Source: an uncultured Granulosicoccaceae bacterium
GTDB taxonomy: Bacteria > Pseudomonadota > Gammaproteobacteria > Granulosicoccales > Granulosicoccaceae
Length of the DNA stretch: 40,300 nt
Assembly: GCA_938035525.1 (NCBI GenBank)
Contig: CALHOI010000027.1
Coordinates: 1-40,300 of the forward strand
Direction: 5' to 3'
Positions 1 to 6,738 of this stretch are shown one piece after another. Each line of letters starts with the position of its first letter. The stretch's first letter is position 1. The notes beneath the pieces were generated by a model, which was not told the DNA's origin, ran no database searches, and worked only from the letters and a program-made list of their open reading frames with translations. The translations under genes were made by a program, and so were the position numbers.

Positions 1-477
1 ATGATCATCGAATCTGATGTGGGTTTATTCAACTTTGATGGTGCCGATCTGGATTCTGGCACCGTGGTTGAGTTTATGGTCGCCAAACAACTAGATATAC
101 CTGTGGTCATACTCAGAACCGACATCAGGCACGCAGGTGATCAAGCGGTTGAAGGGGAGAACTGGAATTTAATGTGTTCTAACTACCCAAGAACGTTAGC
201 GCTTAATATTAATGGTATGGAGTTATACCATGAGGTTGCAACTCCCGATATTCATGAAAGAATCGACGCAATGTACCGATCACTTTCAGCCTCTGTTGTT
301 GAAGCCCTGGACAAGGTTCGGCAAGAACCACCACTGTCTGACTCTAAAGAACTGACAAAGAACCTCTATCGCTGGTGTGCTCAATATTGCGGTGGTGGTA
401 TGGAGGAATTGTTGGAAGACAAGCCATGGTTAGAAAGTGTTTTAGAACGCAAGCGTAGTCTGGGACTGATCAGATGA
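1..477 (+). CDS. Nucleoside 2-deoxyribosyltransferase-like protein, 5' end outside the window
   Basis: The family moves the deoxyribosyl group between nucleobases, or hydrolyses deoxynucleosides, in purine/pyrimidine salvage. The visible 158 residues begin at an ATG on base 1, but only about 12 residues precede the family signature. That signature (FDGADLDSGT then E at about residue 24, followed by a DIPVV strand) normally lies about 70 residues into the protein. The N-terminal Rossmann strand and YLAGP-type loop are therefore most likely upstream of the window, and base 1 is probably an internal codon. The C-terminal half (residues 90-158) is helical and rich in charged residues. It ends 3 bp from the convergent DUF4442 gene. 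The family is fairly certain; the substrate is unknown. Confidence 0.72.
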   Translation: MIIESDVGLFNFDGADLDSGTVVEFMVAKQLDIPVVILRTDIRHAGDQAVEGENWNLMCSNYPRTLALNINGMELYHEVATPDIHERIDAMYRSLSASVVEALDKVRQEPPLSDSKELTKNLYRWCAQYCGGGMEELLEDKPWLESVLERKRSLGLIR

Positions 478-480
478 GCT

Positions 481-981
481 TTATTCTGGACCTTTTTGTG
501 TCCCAATCAGCCATGTGACCAGCCCGGTTGCAACGCAATCGCCGTTTGTGTCATAAATTTTAGCTTCAACTTGTAAAGACTGCTCGTCAACATTTGATGA
601 TGGCGTTGTTAAGGAATTGGTTTTGCACTCCGCCTTAAGCGTACCTCTGGCTTTCTTGTGATAACTCACCTCCAGCCCGGTCAGAATAGCCCGACTGTTG
701 GCTGGCATCGCTGATAAAGTCGCTAGTCCGGTAGTGAACTCGGCCAAATTTGCTAAAGCAATGGCATGGATGGAGTTAAGATGATTGCGAACCCTGCGCT
801 TGTCATGCAACTGTACAACAGCGTGGCCTGGTTGTAGCGACAACACCCGCGGTTGCATGCTTCCGGTGTAAGGTATTGTGATACCCACCAACTTACTGAA
901 AAGCCATTTGCCTCCCGGGTAAGGCGATAAGCGATTCCACAGGTGGTTGGCTTGTTCGCCGACGGTTCTTTTGTTTTTCAA
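481..981 (-). CDS. DUF4442 / hotdog-fold thioesterase-like protein
   Basis: A 166-aa soluble protein. It shows the DUF4442 pattern: an N-terminal helix (WNRLSPYPGGKWLFSKLVG), then PYTGSMQPRV, a hotdog core with the HLNSIHAIALANLAEF helix (about residues 67-83), and strands ending in VTWLIGT. This family resembles PaaI/YbgC acyl-CoA thioesterases, but no substrate is established and I infer only an acyl-thioester ligand. The NSIHA...NLAE segment is the usual central hotdog helix. The gene is convergent with the preceding one and divergent from the kinase gene at 1064. It is the only - strand gene in the first 6.6 kb. Confidence 0.8.
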   Translation of the reverse strand: MKNKRTVGEQANHLWNRLSPYPGGKWLFSKLVGITIPYTGSMQPRVLSLQPGHAVVQLHDKRRVRNHLNSIHAIALANLAEFTTGLATLSAMPANSRAILTGLEVSYHKKARGTLKAECKTNSLTTPSSNVDEQSLQVEAKIYDTNGDCVATGLVTWLIGTQKGPE

Positions 982-1063
982 CTTATTTTTACTATCTCTG
1001 TGAGCATGGTTTACACTTTACCACCGTAGTTGGCGTTCACGATTGTTGTAAAAGAGGTGGTTT

Positions 1064-1567
1064 ATGTTGCTGATATTTGGTGGTTTGCCAGCTAGCGGGA
1101 AAAGCACCATATCAAAATGCGTTGCTCGCAAGCTAAACGCTGCTTATATACGCGTCGACACAATTGAACAAACACTTAAAGACGCAGGGTACAACAAGAT
1201 TCACAGCGAGGGATACGAGCTTGCGTATAAAGTCGCGGCTGACAACCTGTCGCTTGGCTTACCGGTAGTAGCGGATGCCGTTAATCCCATAGAAATGACT
1301 CGCAGTGCATGGCGTCGTATCGGAGAAACAGCGAGCGTTCCTGTTTTGGAAATAGAAATAGTGTGTTCCGACCAGGTAGAACACAAACGGCGAATTGAAT
1401 CCCGGGAAACTGATATTGAGCAGTCAATGCAAGTGACATGGGAAGATGTAATCAAAAGAGGCTATGAGCCCTGGTTACAAGCACAAATTGTGATCGATAC
1501 TGCAGGGATTTCTGAACAGCGAAGCGTTGAACAGACCCTTTCCATGATTAGAGATAGAGCCTTTTAG
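1064..1567 (+). CDS. AAA_33-type P-loop kinase (zeta-toxin/adenylylsulfate-kinase-like)
   Basis: A 167-aa small-molecule kinase fold. A Walker A motif GGLPASGKST lies at residues 6-15, followed by RVDTIEQ (about residues 30-36), the usual acidic substrate-side segment of AAA_33 and zeta-type kinases. A V-ADAVNP segment near residue 70 takes the Walker B-like position, and ESRETD near residue 110 gives lid arginines. Such stand-alone proteins phosphorylate small molecules, sugars or nucleotide derivatives; the substrate cannot be read from the sequence. The start is supported by a GAGGTGG Shine-Dalgarno about 4 nt upstream of the ATG. It has no antitoxin-like partner, so a toxin role is not supported. 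Confidence 0.75.
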   Translation: MLLIFGGLPASGKSTISKCVARKLNAAYIRVDTIEQTLKDAGYNKIHSEGYELAYKVAADNLSLGLPVVADAVNPIEMTRSAWRRIGETASVPVLEIEIVCSDQVEHKRRIESRETDIEQSMQVTWEDVIKRGYEPWLQAQIVIDTAGISEQRSVEQTLSMIRDRAF

Positions 1568-1616
1568 CCTTAAAGCAGCTTAGTAGACTATCAGTGTAAA
1601 AGAGGCCTCGACGACT

Positions 1617-2162
1617 ATGAATAATGCATTCTCCCTACAACCAACGTTAAAAGGCTCGAGTATTTCTATTCGTCCACTGGTTGAAGCTGATTTTGATGAT
1701 TTGTATGCCTGTGCCTCGGACAAAAATATTTGGCGTGGTCACCCCAGCACGGGTAGGTACAGGTTGTCAGAATTCAAGCCGTATTTTGGTAACGCTTTAG
1801 ATTCAAAAGCATCGGTAGTAGTCACTGATAATTCATCTGAAAAAATCATCGGATTATCCAGATATTATTTCCCGGATTCAGCGAAACAAAATATTTCTAT
1901 CGGTTTTACTTTTCTGGCAAAGGAGTATTGGGGGGGTAAGACAAATTATGAATTAAAAAAAATCATGCTTGAGCATGCTTTTCACCGTTTTGATACAGTG
2001 TGGTTTCACATTAATCGCGAAAATATCAGATCACAAAAAGCAACCCTAAAAATTGGCGCATCGTTCACTCATGAGGAAACGTTACATCTATCTGGTAAAC
2101 CAGAGCTCTGGCGTTGTTATAAGATTGATAAAAAGCAATGGTACTTACGGGACCAGGGGTAG
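1617..2162 (+). CDS. GNAT-family N-acetyltransferase (RimJ/RimL type)
   Basis: A 181-aa protein with the RimJ/RimL acetyltransferase pattern: the opening strand LKGSSISIRPLVEADFDDLY (residues 10-29), a central strand with KIIGLSRYYF, the phrase GFTFLAKEYWGGKTNYELKK (about residues 101-120) that corresponds to the acetyl-CoA pyrophosphate loop and helix, and the terminal NIRSQKATLKIGASFTHEE segment typical of the fold. These enzymes acetylate protein N-termini or small amines; the acceptor here is unknown. A weak AGAGG lies 12 nt before the ATG. The leader shares the 11-mer TGTAAAAGAGG with the leader of the preceding kinase, probably only because both contain a ribosome-binding site. Confidence 0.82.
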   Translation: MNNAFSLQPTLKGSSISIRPLVEADFDDLYACASDKNIWRGHPSTGRYRLSEFKPYFGNALDSKASVVVTDNSSEKIIGLSRYYFPDSAKQNISIGFTFLAKEYWGGKTNYELKKIMLEHAFHRFDTVWFHINRENIRSQKATLKIGASFTHEETLHLSGKPELWRCYKIDKKQWYLRDQG

Positions 2163-2185
2163 AGCTGCAGCTTGAATAATTCTAG

Positions 2186-2215
2186 CAGGCTAAGCGTGGT
2201 TCAGAGCTGCCTGCG
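2186..2215. other. Small hairpin between the GNAT and nucleotidyltransferase genes
   Basis: GCAGGC at 2186-2191 pairs with GCCTGC at 2210-2215 around an 18-nt loop. The stem lies 24 bp past the acetyltransferase stop and has no downstream T-run, so it is at best a weak or Rho-assisted terminator. Confidence 0.25.
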
Positions 2216-2276
2216 ATCCGATCCAATTCAATTTAATGTCCGCTTTGGGCGTTCGCTACTGTCAAAATGTTAGACT

Positions 2277-3155
2277 ATGACTCTACAAACGGAAAGCCTC
2301 CCCGATTTACCACAAGTCGATCTGTTAATCGAAATTTCAAAACGTTTGTGGAATTATGAAGACACGATCGCAATATGGCTGGGTGGGAGTTTTGGCTGCG
2401 GCAAAGCAGATCGGTATAGCGATGTTGATCTACGTGTAGCGGTTCGTGATCAGTCACTTGATTGGTGGAAAAATCCAAATGTCGAAGCGATTTTTTGCCG
2501 ACCCGCCGTTGATTCAACGATCAGCTTAAGAACCGACGACGCGGTTCTGCATCACGTTCTGCTGAACAACGCTGAGATGTACGATCTATGGGTACAGACA
2601 CCCGAGCGGGAGCTGAACCCAGAACCTAAACTCATAATCGGTTGTCGCGATGATCAATTTAGAGAACGCCTCGCACATCCCTTTGCTGAACACATGCTTG
2701 AATTTGAGGATGTACAGCCAATTCAAATAGCGCAGGCGCTCCGCATGTACTGGTCGAACCATGTAAAACACGAAAAAGTTATTCATCGCAATTTGACGCT
2801 GATGTTGCGCGATGCGATTTACCTGTTTTCAGGCATCCTGCTTCGACTCAAGTTTATTCAAGCTAAAGGCAAAGACTGCGGCATCGTTACATGCCCGCCC
2901 ATGACTATCCATACCGCGACTCCCTTGCTCAAAATTCTGAGCGATGAATACGGTAATGACTTACTGGCTGGAATGCTTCCTAGTACGTGGTCACAAGCCG
3001 ATGCTGTTGCCGCGATAGACAAGTTAGATAGCGAGATCGTCGCTACCGGTCGATTATTGGCGGATAAGTATGAATTTGATTATCCGTACGAACTAGAACG
3101 GGTCGTGTTGAAGAGTTGGAAGCGATTTAAACAGAATGAACCACTTAATCTATAG
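2277..3155 (+). CDS. Nucleotidyltransferase-domain protein
   Basis: A 292-aa protein whose first third carries the polymerase-beta-like nucleotidyltransferase signature: GGSFGCGKADRYSDVDLRV at about residues 36-54. This supplies the GS pair and the D-x-D metal ligands. The rest is mostly helical, with a conserved-looking YWSNHVKHEKVIHRN stretch near residue 160, as in stand-alone aminoglycoside/lincosamide-type adenylyltransferases and HI0073/MNT-like proteins. It would transfer NMP to an unknown acceptor. No Shine-Dalgarno is obvious before the ATG. The gene stands alone between two gaps of more than 100 bp in the accessory stretch. A resistance role is possible but not supported by any close motif. 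Confidence 0.75.
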   Translation: MTLQTESLPDLPQVDLLIEISKRLWNYEDTIAIWLGGSFGCGKADRYSDVDLRVAVRDQSLDWWKNPNVEAIFCRPAVDSTISLRTDDAVLHHVLLNNAEMYDLWVQTPERELNPEPKLIIGCRDDQFRERLAHPFAEHMLEFEDVQPIQIAQALRMYWSNHVKHEKVIHRNLTLMLRDAIYLFSGILLRLKFIQAKGKDCGIVTCPPMTIHTATPLLKILSDEYGNDLLAGMLPSTWSQADAVAAIDKLDSEIVATGRLLADKYEFDYPYELERVVLKSWKRFKQNEPLNL

Positions 3156-3225
3156 AAATTGTTGTTTGCAGACATCCGCACTTTGTAACTAAAGTACGAC
3201 TCTACTAATTTGGTTTGCAAATTCA

Positions 3226-3262
3226 CTAAAGACCCCGAGCGGAACTTCTTCCGCGTCTTTAG
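3226..3262 (+). promoter_or_regulatory. Bulged hairpin just upstream of the gene at 3285
   Basis: CTAAAGAC (3226-3233) pairs perfectly with GTCTTTAG (3255-3262). Inside it GCGGAA (3239-3244) pairs with TTCCGC (3249-3254) around a CTTC loop. The left arm carries a 5-nt bulge (3234-3238). It sits 22 bp before the ATG and 10 bp before the AAAGGAG ribosome-binding site of the next gene, and 70 bp after the previous stop. There is no T-tract after it, so it could be a leader structure rather than a terminator. Confidence 0.4.
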
Positions 3263-3284
3263 GGTTTGAGTAAAGGAGCAGTTC

Positions 3285-3779
3285 ATGGAGCAATTTGAGA
3301 AAATTCTTAAGCAGCAGGAACGCAAGCACGCTGCGAAGCTTAAAAAGTCACATGGAATTATTTGCAAGCAACTCGATTATGTTGATTGTTCGCCTTTGTA
3401 CATTGCAAAGCCTGATTGGACTAATCGCTTCGATAAAAACCGAGATGTTACTTTGGGTATCTTTTGTGCCATATGGGTCGGAAAGTCAGATATTAAGAAG
3501 AAAAAATTTCCTTATAATATCCACGCGAAAACACTTCGCAAACTTCCCGGCTATACACTTGAGTCAAGAGAGTTTGCACAGGAATTCAGGCGCTTGGTTT
3601 CTAACGAGGTAGCTGATTGGCCCGGTATTAAGCTTGACTATGGGCCAACAACTTTGCTGGGAGGAAAAGACAAGTGCGAATTGGACAGTTTTGCTGAAAA
3701 AGTTGAAGAGCGAATTAAAGGTTTTGTCAGTATTCATCATCATATTGATGAGCTACTAGAAGCTGCACGGACAACATAA
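3285..3779 (+). CDS. Hypothetical soluble protein, 164 aa
   Basis: I do not recognise the family. The protein begins with a strongly basic, probably helical segment rich in Lys/Glu (residues 1-25), continues with a mixed alpha/beta stretch containing PDWTNRFDKNRDVTLGIFCAIW (40-61; split as PDWTNRFDK then VTLGIFCAIW), and ends in an acidic helix with HHHIDELLEAA. There is no signal peptide, membrane span or Cys pair. The start is secure: AAAGGAG lies at 3272-3278, 6 nt before the ATG. A bulged hairpin precedes it. The A+T-rich codon use and its isolation fit an acquired accessory gene. Confidence 0.6.
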   Translation: MEQFEKILKQQERKHAAKLKKSHGIICKQLDYVDCSPLYIAKPDWTNRFDKNRDVTLGIFCAIWVGKSDIKKKKFPYNIHAKTLRKLPGYTLESREFAQEFRRLVSNEVADWPGIKLDYGPTTLLGGKDKCELDSFAEKVEERIKGFVSIHHHIDELLEAARTT

Positions 3780-4104
3780 ACTTTTATTGCAGCTCCAATA
3801 TGCAGCTGAACTCGATACTCTTCGTTAACTTGCTCACTTGATTCTACTTTCGTGGTCTTTCAGCAACTTCACTATAAACAGATCCTACACGTGGAGACTC
3901 TATTATCACCAACAGCGCAAAGCGATCGTAGGGAAGGAGTTTGCTTTGTGCTGAATATTGCTGTTAAGTGTCGGATTTTTGATTGGTACTTATAACTAGT
4001 AACGTGAACTAGTTCGCATGTTTTAGGCGATCTAATATGTGCGGTCTTTTTTCAGGTTAGATGGACGCTAGTATATATACTTAATCAACGCCCCTATTTG
4101 TTGT
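3780..4104. other. Gap of 325 bp without a convincing gene
   Basis: Both strands show only short frames. The one ordered element is a perfect 7-bp inverted repeat, AACTAGT (3994-4000) and ACTAGTT (4008-4014), separated by 7 nt; it could be an operator for the gene at 4105 or chance. TATATA-like -10 sequence occurs at about 4072-4078, but no matching -35 element is evident. Confidence 0.4.
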
Positions 4105-4680
4105 ATGAATCACCCCATTGAATCGATGTTCGAGTGGGCACCGCTGGCAAGTGAAGCGGAAATAGAGTTAAAGAGTAAGAATCACAAGCGGTTTGTGATA
4201 TTTATTCAATTCCCATTCATAATACTTCTTAGTGTTGTTGGTGCAGTGCATTACTTCGGTTTGGTAGATTTTGAGCTACTCTTTTGGAAGTTTGTCGGTG
4301 CCATTTCGTGTGTCAATGGTGGAAGTGCATTAGGATTTCAGATGCTCCTTTATGGATCTATTTTGGTTCCCTTTTTAGCTATGTGGTTATGTATGGTTAG
4401 GCATAGAACCAAAAGTGATATCAGCATAATTAAGGCAAAACAGAATCCCGTGCCAGGCGAAAAGGTTTTCGAGCCTACTAAAGTTAAAAAGGGGCTTCAG
4501 GTTTGTATCGTTCCTGCATTAGCGCTATTTCTTGTTTGGATTGTTCTCCCGTTAACGGTTGTCAATATGCTCATGTTTACCAAAGAAATGGTAGGTGGGG
4601 ACATTGCTTCAGAAACTATGATTGCTATGTGTGGGGAATTAGAAATGAAGACAAAAGCAATTGCAAAGCAGAGTAACTAA
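4105..4680 (+). CDS. Hypothetical inner-membrane protein, 191 aa
   Basis: The family is not recognised. There is a soluble acidic N-terminus (residues 1-29) and then three clear hydrophobic spans: about 31-52 (FVIFIQFPFIILLSVVGAV), 72-98 (SALGFQMLLYGSILVPFLAM) and 131-156 (VCIVPALALFLVWIVLPLTV). A basic loop of about 30 residues follows the second span, and the cytoplasmic or periplasmic tail holds the only remaining Cys. There is no signal peptidase site. It is flanked by gaps of more than 300 bp on both sides and is A+T-rich, which marks it as a solitary accessory gene. No function can be inferred. Confidence 0.6.
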   Translation: MNHPIESMFEWAPLASEAEIELKSKNHKRFVIFIQFPFIILLSVVGAVHYFGLVDFELLFWKFVGAISCVNGGSALGFQMLLYGSILVPFLAMWLCMVRHRTKSDISIIKAKQNPVPGEKVFEPTKVKKGLQVCIVPALALFLVWIVLPLTVVNMLMFTKEMVGGDIASETMIAMCGELEMKTKAIAKQSN

Positions 4681-4893
4681 TTTTGAATAGACCTGGATGG
4701 AATGCACGGAGACGAAACCGGAATATTGTTACCGAGAATTCTTGCCACGGCTAAGATAACCGACTTACACTTTACAGGCGATGCTGATTGTCTCCTTAAA
4801 TCATCAGTTAGTTCATGCGTGAGTAATTCGATACTACCACCGAGGCTTTAAAATCCATTCAATGAATTCTGCGGCTGGGGTTTGGTTACGTAT

Positions 4894-4950
4894 TTATGGA
4901 TGTATATGATGTCCGCAATAGGGACATTTTTGCTCATCACCTATACTCAA
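4894..4950 (-). pseudogene. Possible remnant of a small zinc-ribbon (zf-CHCC-like) gene
   Basis: On the - strand the frame reads LSIGDEQKCPYCGHHIHP and then a stop (4894-4896). In the same frame, just upstream, a TAA (4951-4953) follows TALGHFCAG. Read across that stop, the pattern H-x(n)-CPYCG-x-x resembles the end of the zf-CHCC family (LGHP...L-I...CPYCG). The region further upstream is the 12-bp tandem repeat and then the 5' end of the acetyltransferase gene on the other strand. This looks like the decayed 3' end of a gene whose front was lost. The match is short, and chance cannot be excluded. Confidence 0.25.
4909..4931 (+). terminator. Weak terminator-like hairpin
   Basis: ATGTCC (4909-4914) pairs with GGACAT (4922-4927) around GCAATAG, followed by a T-run to 4931. 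The stem is only 6 bp, and it lies 230 bp past the gene ending at 4680, so its use is doubtful. It overlaps the CPYCG codons on the opposite strand. Confidence 0.2.
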
Positions 4951-4985
4951 TTAGCCGGCACAAAAATGGCCCAAAGCAGTCTGTC

Positions 4986-5021
4986 GATGTGCGGTTGGAT
5001 GTGCGGTTGGATGTGCGGTAG
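4986..5021. repeat. 12-bp tandem repeat, three units
   Basis: The unit GATGTGCGGTTG occurs at 4986-4997 and 4998-5009, and as GATGTGCGGTAG at 5010-5021. It is followed by related GATGTG-rich sequence that runs into the start of the acetyltransferase gene at 5031. Because the period is a multiple of three, the copies keep frame on both strands; on the - strand they read as repeated T-A-H-P. Confidence 0.85.
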
Positions 5022-5030
5022 TATGTGTCG

Positions 5031-5492
5031 ATGTGTGTTGATTTGAAAATTCGAGCTGGTACAAAGGCTGATGCAAGTTGGTTAAAGGCTTGTACAGACC
5101 AAGCCTATAGTGACTACGTTCTCCTGCTTGGGCGAATACCACTCCCAATGACAATAGACTATCAAGCAGCATTCGATGATTTTGATATTTGGGTCGCGGA
5201 GCACACAGGCACCAAAGTAGGGTTATTGATGCTGCAGCATGAAGAAGCCCATACCACGATCTACAGCGTGGCTGTTCTGCCCGATTACACTGGGCGTGGA
5301 ATCGGTAGATCACTATTGAGGCAAGCCGAGCGAGTAGCAATGGCAAAAGGTTTAAATCTAGTACGTTTGTACACAAACGAGCTAATGACACGCAACCTTG
5401 CCCTATATCGAGGATTAGGCTACGTCGATTCACACGTTACTCAGTACAAGGGCTCAAACATAGTTCATCTCAAGAAAATACTGTCGGACTGA
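5031..5492 (+). CDS. GNAT-family N-acetyltransferase
   Basis: A 153-aa classic GNAT domain. Strand 1 is LKIRAGTKADASWLKACTDQ, strands 2-3 include DIWVAEHTGTKVGLLML, and motif A VAVLPDYTGRGIGRSLL (about residues 82-98) binds acetyl-CoA through the G-R-G-I-G-R loop. Motif B contains LYTNELMTRNLALYRGLGYV. The C-terminus (RGLGYVDSHVTQYKGSNIVHLKKIL) is the usual closing strand. The acceptor is unknown. The ATG at 5031 is chosen; a GTG at 5025 is in frame and equally possible, since neither has a good Shine-Dalgarno. The start lies directly against a 12-bp tandem repeat that occupies the expected promoter-leader region. Confidence 0.85.
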   Translation: MCVDLKIRAGTKADASWLKACTDQAYSDYVLLLGRIPLPMTIDYQAAFDDFDIWVAEHTGTKVGLLMLQHEEAHTTIYSVAVLPDYTGRGIGRSLLRQAERVAMAKGLNLVRLYTNELMTRNLALYRGLGYVDSHVTQYKGSNIVHLKKILSD

Positions 5493-5629
5493 TCCTCTCC
5501 TTTGGGGTGCGAGTTCTACCGGTAATCTATGCAGGGTAGAGGAGCTAATTTCGGCCCAGAGCAGAATTTAGTCGACCCAATTGATTGATCGCTCTCTCAA
5601 ATCATAATGACATTTAATAAGGAACGGTT

Positions 5630-6130
5630 ATGAAACACTTCCAACCCTTTTCTTCGAGGCGCATTCTTCAATTACCTATAGGAAAGGCTAACGGTTGGAA
5701 ATTAAAGCGATACGGAATAATCGCAAAGGATAGAGAGTTTGACTTGTCAGTAGCCCAATCAGCTTTAGAGTCAGCAATAGAACGATTACCAACAGCCGGT
5801 CGACTTGAAGACGCAGAAGGAAATCACGGCGTAGGCTTCCAAATTGTGCACTTTGCTGAGGTAGCTATCGTTTCCCCTGTTTTCTATTGGATATGGGGTA
5901 GCGTGCTAGCAAATACCTTCCAAATGAGAGCTCAATGGAGAGATACAAATGCATTTGAAACGGGAGTGAAAGAGGTTGTAGGTTGTGTGTGGGAAATGGA
6001 TATTATTTGTTTTGAAACAAAGTCCTGGAAAGAGATAATGCTAGGAGAAGATAGCTCCCGTGATAGCTCCTATGGTAGCTTAATTCGTTACATGGAGTGT
6101 TGCATTCCTTCCGCTGAATCTGCGTATTGA
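5630..6130 (+). CDS. Conserved-looking hypothetical protein, 166 aa
   Basis: I cannot name this protein. The start is clear (AAGGA 6 nt before the ATG). Visible features are a basic N-terminus (RILQLPIGKANGWKLKRYGI), a charged helix (residues 45-58), a GVGFQIVHFAEVAIVSPVFYW strand pair (about 66-87), then ETGVKEVVGCVWEMDIICFETKSW (about 112-135; key residues G-C-V-W-E and F-E-x-x-x-W). The VGCVWE and FE..SW pieces recall an unnamed bacterial family with CVWEL and ER.AW elements, which is only a memory-level resemblance. There is no signal or membrane segment. It is a lone gene in the accessory stretch. Confidence 0.6.
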   Translation: MKHFQPFSSRRILQLPIGKANGWKLKRYGIIAKDREFDLSVAQSALESAIERLPTAGRLEDAEGNHGVGFQIVHFAEVAIVSPVFYWIWGSVLANTFQMRAQWRDTNAFETGVKEVVGCVWEMDIICFETKSWKEIMLGEDSSRDSSYGSLIRYMECCIPSAESAY

Positions 6131-6171
6131 GAGCTAATCACTGGCGGGTTAAACTGGTCAGTGCAACACTC
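6095..6171. repeat. Spaced 10-bp inverted repeat at the end of the gene ending at 6130
   Basis: GAGTGTTGCA (6095-6104, inside the last codons) and TGCAACACTC (6162-6171) are perfect inverse complements 57 nt apart. They could form the base of a long-range 3' structure. GTTAAAC (6149-6155) between them matches an integron core-site consensus, but its partner site is missing. Confidence 0.4.
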
Positions 6172-6263
6172 TATCCTCATTACAAGAGCTCATGAATAGA
6201 CTGTGGTTAAAATGGATTGGACTGTGCTGTTATAATTATTGTTTGGGCTCACTAATTAGCTAA

Positions 6264-6626
6264 ATGACAGTTCTAATCAAAATTTCGCTGATAATAAATA
6301 TATTAGTGTTAGTGCCAGTATGTTTGGGTTTTTATCAAGAAGCAAGTTGGTTGCAAAGTGCCTACGGTGTTTCCACGTCTGCACGGGGTATTCTGTTCTC
6401 TGTGTACTTGGCGATTCTTATTTTCTCGCTTGCGCTGTTGTTCTACACTGATACAAAGCTTGTTTTTGCGTTGTTGGTCGTTCAAATTCTTTACAAGGTT
6501 ACGACGCCCCTAACGGTTGGGTCTTTTACAAATCCGGTTGTGATGTCTAACCTCATGATATCAGCTGTTCATTTTGTCACTGTCATGACAATAATCTACT
6601 TTGGCGGATCGAGTGGCACTAAATAA
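6264..6626 (+). CDS. Small four-span membrane protein, 120 aa
   Basis: The family is not recognised. Four hydrophobic segments fill the protein: about residues 4-24 (LIKISLIINILVLVPVCLG), 43-62 (GILFSVYLAILIFSLALLF), 65-85 (KLVFALLVVQILYKVTTPL) and 95-114 (MSNLMISAVHFVTVMTIIYF). The loops are very short, the C-terminus is a small Gly/Ser tail, and there is no signal cleavage site. This architecture is common in uncharacterised small integral membrane proteins of marine gammaproteobacteria. The gene is solitary; 112 bp separate its end from the convergent SDR gene. The ATG has no clear Shine-Dalgarno. Confidence 0.6.
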   Translation: MTVLIKISLIINILVLVPVCLGFYQEASWLQSAYGVSTSARGILFSVYLAILIFSLALLFYTDTKLVFALLVVQILYKVTTPLTVGSFTNPVVMSNLMISAVHFVTVMTIIYFGGSSGTK

Positions 6627-6738
6627 GAAACCTAATAAAAAATATCGCTAGTGGATAAACGAATAGAAATCGAAACGATTGAGTAGGCATCCTGCCCAGT
6701 AGTGTTGGGTTTTGCTGATCGGCGATTATTCTTCTCTT

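Noticed and set aside
2277..3155. MNT/HEPN-type toxin-antitoxin pair
   Set aside because: The nucleotidyltransferase is a single 292-aa protein with no small HEPN partner gene next to it.
4951..5433. 160-codon open frame on the - strand
   Set aside because: It lies antisense to the clear GNAT gene and is low-complexity over the 12-bp repeat; only the CPYCG tail just beyond its stop looks protein-like.
1..6626. Integron cassette array in the stretch of small + strand genes
   Set aside because: GTTRRRY-like sequences occur (for example GTTAGAC at 2270 and GTTAAAC at 6149), but I found no matching RYYYAAC partner with foldable arms at the gene ends, and no integrase.
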